A DNA stretch of 64,000 nucleotides, taken from assembly GCF_038502225.1 (NCBI RefSeq), contig NC_091307.1, positions 29,292,907-29,356,906 on the forward strand, read 5' to 3'. The DNA comes from Cherax quadricarinatus (Eukaryota; Arthropoda; Malacostraca; Decapoda; Parastacidae). How positions within the stretch are numbered: the stretch's first letter is position 1; every line of letters starts with the position of its first letter. The position numbers and the translations under genes are program-made. Shown piece after piece: positions 58,361 through 64,000 of the stretch. The notes under the pieces are model-generated. The model was not told the origin of the DNA. It saw nothing but the letters and a program-made list of their open reading frames with translations, and made no database searches.

Positions 58361-58430
58361 GTGTAGGCAACAATCCTACTAATATCTCTAAAGTAGAAGG
58401 ACAAGTGCAACTAATGTGACATTTTATTGT

Positions 58431-58463
58431 GGCAACGTTTCACTCTCCAGGAGCTTTATGAAG
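58431..58463 (-). repeat. Stem-loop motif, outer left copy
   Basis: The minus strand reads GGCTTCATAAAGCTCCTGGA then GAGTGAAACGTTGCCAC. GCTC pairs with GAGT. It is the partner of 63361-63395. Confidence 0.65.
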
Positions 58464-58644
58464 CCATTACACACAATACATAGACACAGAGGGTATATAT
58501 AGACTTAGAGTCTATATATATGGTGGTAGTAGTAGTAATATAAGTTGTTGTAGTAGTAATAATACAATATGGTAGAACACTGAATCAGACCTTCTCAGAT
58601 CCTACCCACCAACAGAAATACACAAATAACCCGCACATAAAAGA

Positions 58645-58690
58645 GAGAAGCTTACGACGACGTTTCGGTCCGACTTGGACCATTGACAAA
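58645..58690 (-). repeat. Stem-loop motif, inner left copy (GGTCC/GGACC stem)
   Basis: The minus strand reads TGTCAATGGTCCAAGTCGGA then CCGAAACGTCGTCGTAAGC. The hairpin GGTCC-AAGTC-GGACC is followed by GAAACG. The same layout as the other copies but with an unrelated stem sequence. Confidence 0.7.
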
Positions 58691-58726
58691 GTCACACTAA
58701 CAGAGGTGGAGCAGGACGGCTATATA

Positions 58727-59465
58727 TAGGCAAGAAGAACAAGAAGAACAAGAACAAGAAGAACAAGAACAAGAAGAACAAGAAGAAGAACAAGAAGAAG
58801 AACAAGAACAACAACAACAAGAAGAAGAACAAGAAGAACAAGAACAAGAAGAAGAAGAACAAGAACAACAAGAAGAGGAACAAGAAGAAGAAGAAGAAGA
58901 AGAACAACAAGAACAAGAAGAAGAACAAGAAGAAGAACAAGAAGAAGAACAAGAACAAGAAGAACAAGAACAAGAAGAAGAACAAGAAGAAGAAGAACAA
59001 GAAGAACAAGAAGAACAACAAGAAGAACAACAAGAACAACAAGAAGAACAAGAACAAGAAGAAGAAGAAGAAGAAGAAGAAGAAGAAGAACAAGAAGAAC
59101 AAGAACAAGAAGAAGAACAAGAAGAACAAGAAGAACAAGAACAAGAAGAACAAGAACAAGAAGAACAAGAAGAACAAGAACAAGAAGAAGAACAAGAACA
59201 AGAAGAGGAACAAGAAGAAGAACAAGAACAAGAAGAACAAGAAGAACAAGAACAACAAGAAGAACAAGAAGAACAAGAACAAGAAGAAGAACAAGAAGAA
59301 CAAGAACAAGAAGAACAAGAAGAACAAGAAGAACATGAAGAAGAACAAGAACAAGAAGAACAACAAGAAGAACAAGAACAAGAAGAACAAGAAGAAGAAG
59401 AAGAAGAACAAGAAGAACAACAAGAAGAAGAACAAGAAGAACAAGAAGAAGAACAAGAAGAACAA
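58727..59465. repeat. (GAAGAACAA)-type minisatellite, about 740 bp
   Basis: Irregular mix of GAA and CAA trinucleotides (AAGAACAAGAAGAAC). All-purine except for C in the CAA units. The very long minus-strand Leu/Phe, Ser/Cys and Val/Leu frames are artefacts. It ends in TAGTAGTAGTAGTAG at 59466. Confidence 0.97.
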
Positions 59466-59490
59466 GTAGTAGTAGTAGTAGTAGTAAATA

Positions 59491-59540
59491 CCAAGTTGGA
59501 CCGAAACGTCGTCGTAAGCTTCTCTCTTTTATGTGCGGGT
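59491..59540 (+). repeat. Stem-loop motif, inner right half copy
   Basis: CCAAGTTGGACCGAAACGTC then GTCGTAAGCTTCTCTCTTTT, the inverse of 58628-58690. The upstream half (TGTCAATGGT) is replaced by the repeat array. The RTE begins immediately afterwards. Confidence 0.75.
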
Positions 59541-62500
59541 AGTAGGTTGGTAGACAGCAACCACCCAGGGAAGTACTACCGTCCTGCCAGATGACTGTGA
59601 AACAAAAACCTGTAACTGTTTTGCATGATGGTAGGATTGCTGGTTTCTTTTTCTGTCTCATAAACACGCTAAGATAACAGGGATATCTTGCTACTCCTAC
59701 TTACACTTTGGTCACACTTCACAGACACGCACATGCATATATATATACATACATCTAGGTTTTTCTCCTTTTTCTAAATAGCTCTTGTTCTTTTTTATTT
59801 CTTCTATTGTCCATGGGGAAGTGGAAAAGAATCTTTCCTCCGTAAGCCATGCGTGTCGTATGAGGCGACTAAAATGCCGGGAGCAATGGGCTAGTAACCC
59901 CTTCTCCTGTATACAATTACTAAAAAAAGAGAAGAAGAAAAACTTTATAAAACTGGGTTGCTTAAATGTGCGTGGATGTAGTGCGGATGACAAGAAACAG
60001 ATGATTGCTGATGTTATGAATGAAAAGAAGTTGGATGTCCTGGCCCTAAGCGAAACAAAGCTGAAGGGGGTAGGAGAGTTTCAGTGGGGGGAAATAAATG
60101 GGATTAAATCTGGAGTATCTGAGAGAGTTAGAGCAAAGGAAGGGGTAGCAGTAATGTTAAATGATCAGTTATGGAAGGAGAAAAGAGAATATGAATGTGT
60201 AAATTCAAGAATTATGTGGATTAAAGTAAAGGTTGGATGCGAGAAGTGGGTCATAATAAGCGTGTATGCACCTGGAGAAGAGAGGAATGCAGAGGAGAGA
60301 GAGAGATTTTGGGAGATGTTAAGTGAATGTATAGGAGCCTTTGAACCAAGTGAGAGAGTAATTGTGGTAGGGGACTTGAATGCTAAAGTAGGAGAAACTT
60401 TTAGAGAGGGTGTGGTAGGTAAGTTTGGGGTGCCAGGTGTAAATGATAATGGGAGCCCTTTGATTGAACTTTGTATAGAAAGGGGTTTAGTTATAGGTAA
60501 TACATATTTTAAGAAAAAGAGGATAAATAAGTATACACGATATGATGTAGGGCGAAATGACAGTAGTTTGTTGGATTATGTATTGGTAGATAAAAGACTG
60601 TTGAGTAGACTTCAGGATGTACATGTTTATAGAGGGGCCACAGATATATCAGATCACTTTCTAGTTGTAGCTACACTGAGAGTAAAAGGTAGATGGGATA
60701 CAAGGAGAATAGAAGCATCAGGGAAGAGAGAGGTGAAGGTTTATAAACTAAAAGAGGAGGCAGTTAGGGTAAGATATAAACAGCTATTGGAGGATAGATG
60801 GGCTAATGAGAGCATAGGCAATGGGGTCGAAGAGGTATGGGGTAGGTTTAAAAATGTAGTGTTAGAGTGTTCAGCAGAAGTTTGTGGTTACAGGAAAGTG
60901 GGTGCAGGAGGGAAGAGGAGCGACTGGTGGAATGATGATGTAAAGAGAGTAGTAAGGGAGAAAAAGTTAGCATATGAGAAGTTTTTACAAAGTAGAAGTG
61001 ATGCAAGGAGGGAAGAGTATATGGAGAAAAAGAGAGAAGTTAAGAGAGTGGTGAAGCAATGTAAAAAGAGAGCAAATGAGAGAGTGGGTGAGATGTTATC
61101 AACAAATTTTGTTGAAAATAAGAAAAAGTTTTGGAGTGAGATTAACAAGTTAAGAAAGCCTAGAGAACAAATGGATTTGTCAGTCAAAAATAGGAGAGGA
61201 GAGTTATTAAATGGAGAGTTAGAGGTATTGGGAAGATGGAAGGAATATTTTGAGGAATTGTTAAATGTTGATGAAGATAGGGAAGCTGTGATTTCGTGTA
61301 TAGGGCAAGGAGGAATAACATCTTGTAGGAGTGAGGAAGAGCCAGTTGTGAGTGTGGGGGAAGTTCGTGACGCAGTAGGTAAAATGAAAGGGGGTAAGGC
61401 AGCCGGGATTGATGGGATAAAGATAGAAATGTTAAAAGCAGGTGGGGATATAGTTTTGGAGTGGTTGGTGCAATTATTTAATAAATGTATGGAAGAGGGT
61501 AAGGTACCTAGGGATTGGCAGAGAGCATGCATAGTTCCTTTGTATAAAGGCAAAGGGGATAAAAGAGAGTGCAAAAATTATAGGGGGATAAGTCTGTTGA
61601 GTGTACCTGGTAAAGTGTATGGTAGAGTTATAATTGAAAGAATTAAGAGTAAGACGGAGAATAGGATAGCAGATGAACAAGGAGGCTTTAGGAAAGGTAG
61701 GGGGTGTGTGGACCAGGTGTTTACAGTGAAACATATAAGTGAACAGTATTTAGATAAGGCTAAAGAGGTCTTTGTGGCATTTATGGATTTGGAAAAGGCG
61801 TATGACAGGGTGGATAGGGGGGCAATGTGGCAGATGTTGCAAGTGTATGGTGTAGGAGGTAGGTTACTGAAAGCAGTGAAGAGTTTTTACGAGGATAGTG
61901 AGGCTCAAGTTAGAGTATGTAGGAAAGAGGGAAATTTTTTCCCAGTAAAAGTAGGCCTTAGACAAGGATGTGTGATGTCACCGTGGTTGTTTAATATATT
62001 TATAGATGGGGTTGTAAGAGAAGTAAATGCGAGGGTCTTGGCAAGAGGCGTGGAGTTAAAAGATAAAGAATCACACACAAAGTGGGAGTTGTCACAGCTG
62101 CTCTTTGCTGATGACACTGTGCTCTTGGGAGATTCTGAAGAGAAGTTGCAGAGATTGGTGGATGAATTTGGTAGGGTGTGCAAAAGAAGAAAATTAAAGG
62201 TGAATACAGGAAAGAGTAAGGTTATGAGGATAACAAAAAGATTAGGTGATGAAAGATTGAATATCAGATTGGAGGGAGAGAGTATGGAGGAGGTGAACGT
62301 ATTCAGATATTTGGGAGTGGACGTGTCAGCGGATGGGTCTATGAAAGATGAGGTGAATCATAGAATTGATGAGGGAAAAAGAGTGAGTGGTGCACTTAGG
62401 AGTCTGTGGAGACAAAGAACTTTGTCCTTGGAGGCAAAGAGGGGAATGTATGAGAGTATAGTTTTACCAACGCTCTTATATGGGTGTGAAGCGTGGGTGA

Positions 62501-63125
62501 TGAATGTTGCAGCGAGGAGAAGGCTGGAGGCAGTGGAGATGTCATGTCTGAGGGCAATGTGTGGTGTGAATATAATGCAGAGAATTCGTAGTTTGGAAGT
62601 TAGGAGGAGGTGCGGGATTACCAAAACTGTTGTCCAGAGGGCTGAGGAAGGGTTGTTGAGGTGGTTCGGACATGTAGAGAGAATGGAGCGAAACAGAATG
62701 ACTTCAAGAGTGTATCAGTCTGTAGTGGAAGGAAGGCGGGGTAGGGGTCGGCCTAGGAAGGGTTGGAGGGAGGGGGTAAAGGAGGTTTTGTGTGCGAGGG
62801 GCTTGGACTTCCAGCAGGCATGCGTGAGCGTGTTTGATAGGAGTGAATGGAGACAAATGGTTTTTAATACTTGACGTGCTGTTGGAGTGTGAGCAAAGTA
62901 ACATTTATGAAGGGATTCAGGGAAACCGGCAGGCCGGACTTGAGTCCTGGAGATGGGAAGTACAGTGCCTGCACTCTGAAGGAGGGGTGTTAATGTTGCA
63001 GTTTAAAAACTGTAGTGTAAAGCACCCTTCTGGCAAGACAGTGATGGAGTGAATGATGGTGAAAGTTTTTCTTTTTCGGGCCACCCTGCCTTGGTGGGAA
63101 TCGGCCGGTGTGATAATAATAAAAA
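59537..63125 (+). mobile_element. RTE-like LINE, full length with intact ORF
   Basis: Begins GTAGTAGGTTGGTAGACAGC and ends CGGCCGGTGTGATAATAATA, about 3.6 kb. 5' UTR contains the SINE-like GGGGCTAGTAACCCC... region. One ORF with endonuclease and reverse transcriptase, no RNase H domain. The left inverted copy of the host repeat shows the empty site (GCGGGTTATTTGTGTA, reversed at 58615-58640), placing the insertion between GTGCGGG and TATTTGTGTA. Confidence 0.9.
59785..62874 (+). CDS. RTE-like ORF: APE-type endonuclease plus reverse transcriptase, intact
   Basis: 1029 codons. About residues 1-57 translate the SINE-like leader and may not be used; the conserved protein starts at about residue 57 (LGCLNVRGC). 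Endonuclease about 57-290: LSETKLKG (catalytic Glu), VISVYAPGEERN, VVGDLNAKVG (Asp/Asn), LDYVLVDKRL and SDHFLV (Asp/His). A basic linker follows. Reverse transcriptase about 520-810: CIVPLYKGKGDKRECKNYRG, GGFRKGRGCVDQVF, AFMDLEKAYDRVD (catalytic Asp near 668), GLRQGCVMSPWLFNIFIDGV, LLFADDT (Asp pair 776-777). C-terminal part has YGCEAWVMN, LLRWFGHVERM and a GRGRPRKGWREG motif. The protein would copy its own RNA at nicked target DNA in the nucleus. It ends with TGA at 62872. No disabling change seen. Confidence 0.93.
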   Translation: MFFFISSIVHGEVEKNLSSVSHACRMRRLKCREQWASNPFSCIQLLKKEKKKNFIKLGCLNVRGCSADDKKQMIADVMNEKKLDVLALSETKLKGVGEFQWGEINGIKSGVSERVRAKEGVAVMLNDQLWKEKREYECVNSRIMWIKVKVGCEKWVIISVYAPGEERNAEERERFWEMLSECIGAFEPSERVIVVGDLNAKVGETFREGVVGKFGVPGVNDNGSPLIELCIERGLVIGNTYFKKKRINKYTRYDVGRNDSSLLDYVLVDKRLLSRLQDVHVYRGATDISDHFLVVATLRVKGRWDTRRIEASGKREVKVYKLKEEAVRVRYKQLLEDRWANESIGNGVEEVWGRFKNVVLECSAEVCGYRKVGAGGKRSDWWNDDVKRVVREKKLAYEKFLQSRSDARREEYMEKKREVKRVVKQCKKRANERVGEMLSTNFVENKKKFWSEINKLRKPREQMDLSVKNRRGELLNGELEVLGRWKEYFEELLNVDEDREAVISCIGQGGITSCRSEEEPVVSVGEVRDAVGKMKGGKAAGIDGIKIEMLKAGGDIVLEWLVQLFNKCMEEGKVPRDWQRACIVPLYKGKGDKRECKNYRGISLLSVPGKVYGRVIIERIKSKTENRIADEQGGFRKGRGCVDQVFTVKHISEQYLDKAKEVFVAFMDLEKAYDRVDRGAMWQMLQVYGVGGRLLKAVKSFYEDSEAQVRVCRKEGNFFPVKVGLRQGCVMSPWLFNIFIDGVVREVNARVLARGVELKDKESHTKWELSQLLFADDTVLLGDSEEKLQRLVDEFGRVCKRRKLKVNTGKSKVMRITKRLGDERLNIRLEGESMEEVNVFRYLGVDVSADGSMKDEVNHRIDEGKRVSGALRSLWRQRTLSLEAKRGMYESIVLPTLLYGCEAWVMNVAARRRLEAVEMSCLRAMCGVNIMQRIRSLEVRRRCGITKTVVQRAEEGLLRWFGHVERMERNRMTSRVYQSVVEGRRGRGRPRKGWREGVKEVLCARGLDFQQACVSVFDRSEWRQMVFNT

Positions 63126-63360
63126 AATATTTGTGTATCGTTCCAGTCACGGTATTTTGCCTTTTTGTTATTCACCAACAGAAATATTTGTCTAACCTAT
63201 TTTTATGCCACCCAAGTAATAGCTTTTATGACCTTATATTCATGTGCAAGTTGACTGTTCTACCATATTGTATTACTACTACGACTACTACTACCACTAG
63301 TATTACACCTCACTCTAAGCCTATATATACCCTCTGTGTCTGTGTATTGTTTGTAATGGC

Positions 63361-63395
63361 TTGATAAAGCTCCTGGAGAGCAAAACATTGCCACA
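63361..63395 (+). repeat. Stem-loop motif, outer right copy
   Basis: GGCTTGATAAAGCTCCTGGA then GAGCAAAACATTGCCACAAT. GCTC pairs with GAGC perfectly; GAAACG has changed to AAAACA. Confidence 0.65.
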
Positions 63396-63613
63396 ATAAA
63401 ATGTCACTTTAGTTGCACTTGTGTCCCTTTACTTTACATATTGTCAGTAATTCTGCCAACATTAATAATATCTCTATCCATCTTCTCAAAGTTGACTGTT
63501 CTGTAGGTGGTAAATCACATCACTGCTTTAGTACAGAAATTTATACTACAGTATTTTAAATTGTATAATATTCTGGTCAATTAATAGCTTGCCCACTTCA
63601 CCAGAGTATAATA

Positions 63614-63816
63614 CAGTGGAACCTCAAATATCGAAATGCTCCCAACTCAACCAATTATGTAAGTGTATTTTTGTAAGTGCTTTTATAAGTGTATTTCTGA
63701 GGGTCTGAAATGAACTAATCTAATTTACATTATTCCTGATGGGAATAAATTTGTTCAGTAACAGCACTCGAACAGCCATCTGGAACGAAGAAAGTTCGAT
63801 ATTTGAGGTTCCACTG
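63614..63816. mobile_element. Tigger-type MITE, 203 bp
   Basis: CAGTGGAACCTCAAATATCG and TATTTGAGGTTCCACTG with TA at both sides. Interior AAGTGTATTTTTGTAAGTGC is the reverse complement type of the 33778-33981 copy. Confidence 0.9.
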
Positions 63817-64000
63817 TATATCACTGTGGGGTAAGGACAGGTTACAATATATTTTCATATTGCAATGTACCTATAAGAGGCTGAATTAAGAAGCAAATCT
63901 CAGTTATGCCAAAAATTATTTGCTATTTAATTTGTATAAAAGACTTTCAATAATGTTTGATTTTTAAGTTCCCCACAACTACTGCATCAATTTCAACATT
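63817..64000. other. No gene seen
   Basis: AT-rich sequence to the window end with no recognised feature. Confidence 0.5.

Larger units (their letters stand above)
58362..63470. repeat. Inverted-repeat-bounded block
   Basis: 58362-58590 and 63250-63470 are inverted copies: GACAAGTGCAACTAATGTGA, AGGAGCTTTATGAAGCCATT, ACACAGAGGGTATATATA and AATACAATATGGTAGAACA all recur in reverse. An inner inverted pair (58628-58690 and 59491-59540) bounds a GAA/CAA minisatellite. An RTE LINE was later inserted at the right inner boundary. Confidence 0.75.

Noticed and set aside
58692..59667. Long minus-strand open frames of 257-315 codons rich in Leu/Phe, Ser/Cys or Val/Leu
   Set aside because: They translate the GAA/CAA trinucleotide array in three frames. 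There is no complexity, no domain and no conserved start.

Overview
This is eukaryotic, repeat-dominated genomic DNA, most likely from a decapod crustacean (crayfish, lobster or shrimp type). That reading rests on RTE-type and L2/CR1-type LINEs, a SINE of the type familiar from decapod genomes, many pogo/Tigger-like and piggyBac-like DNA transposons, long microsatellites and micro-exons with perfect GT-AG borders. The organism call is inference from repeat types; no host rRNA or mitochondrial marker is present. There is one 100-base assembly gap (32438-32537).

The only host gene I can support lies on the minus strand. Exons at 19527-19562 (36 nt), 18673-18699 (27 nt) and 1019-1184 (166 nt) join in phase 0 into a segment resembling the last extracellular loop of prominin. 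The intron between the second and third is about 17.5 kb and filled with nested transposons. The rest of the gene must lie outside the window on one side and was not found on the other.

Layout. 1-850: RTE tail, L2-like LINE end, AT microsatellite. 1.0-1.5 kb: host exon(s). 1.7-6.5 kb: TA-flanked element with long inverted repeats, carrying two TTAA elements. 7.8-10.0 kb: minus-strand L2-like LINE. 10.0-10.7 kb: SINE. 10.7-13.4 kb: decayed piggyBac with recognisable transposase. 13.7-16.0 kb: near full-length Tigger pseudogene. 16-20.7 kb: introns with micro-exons. 20.7-23.0 kb: 2.2 kb polypurine minisatellite. 23-30 kb: Tigger in Tigger, with piggyBac-type elements inside. 31-33.3 kb: LINE pieces, ends of two P-type TTAA elements, and the gap. 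33.8-37.9 kb: MITE and a partly duplicated Tigger. 37.9-41.4 kb: damaged RTE copy. 41.7-51.5 kb: multi-layer nests including TG arrays and a 19-bp minisatellite expanded inside a Tigger gene. 51.5-57.99 kb: older RTE, Tigger, piggyBac MITEs, tRNA-like piece. 58.4-63.5 kb: an inverted-repeat-bounded block with a GAA/CAA minisatellite and an RTE LINE whose 1029-codon ORF is intact. 63.6-63.8 kb: MITE.

Two structural themes stand out. First, the TTAA-flanked elements form two terminal-repeat families that share the same small set of self-complementary 12-bp cores (CGTA-NNNN-TACG). Second, a short stem-loop motif (TGATAA-type, hairpin, GAAACG) recurs with different but complementary stem sequences, usually in inverted pairs beside minisatellites or palindromes.
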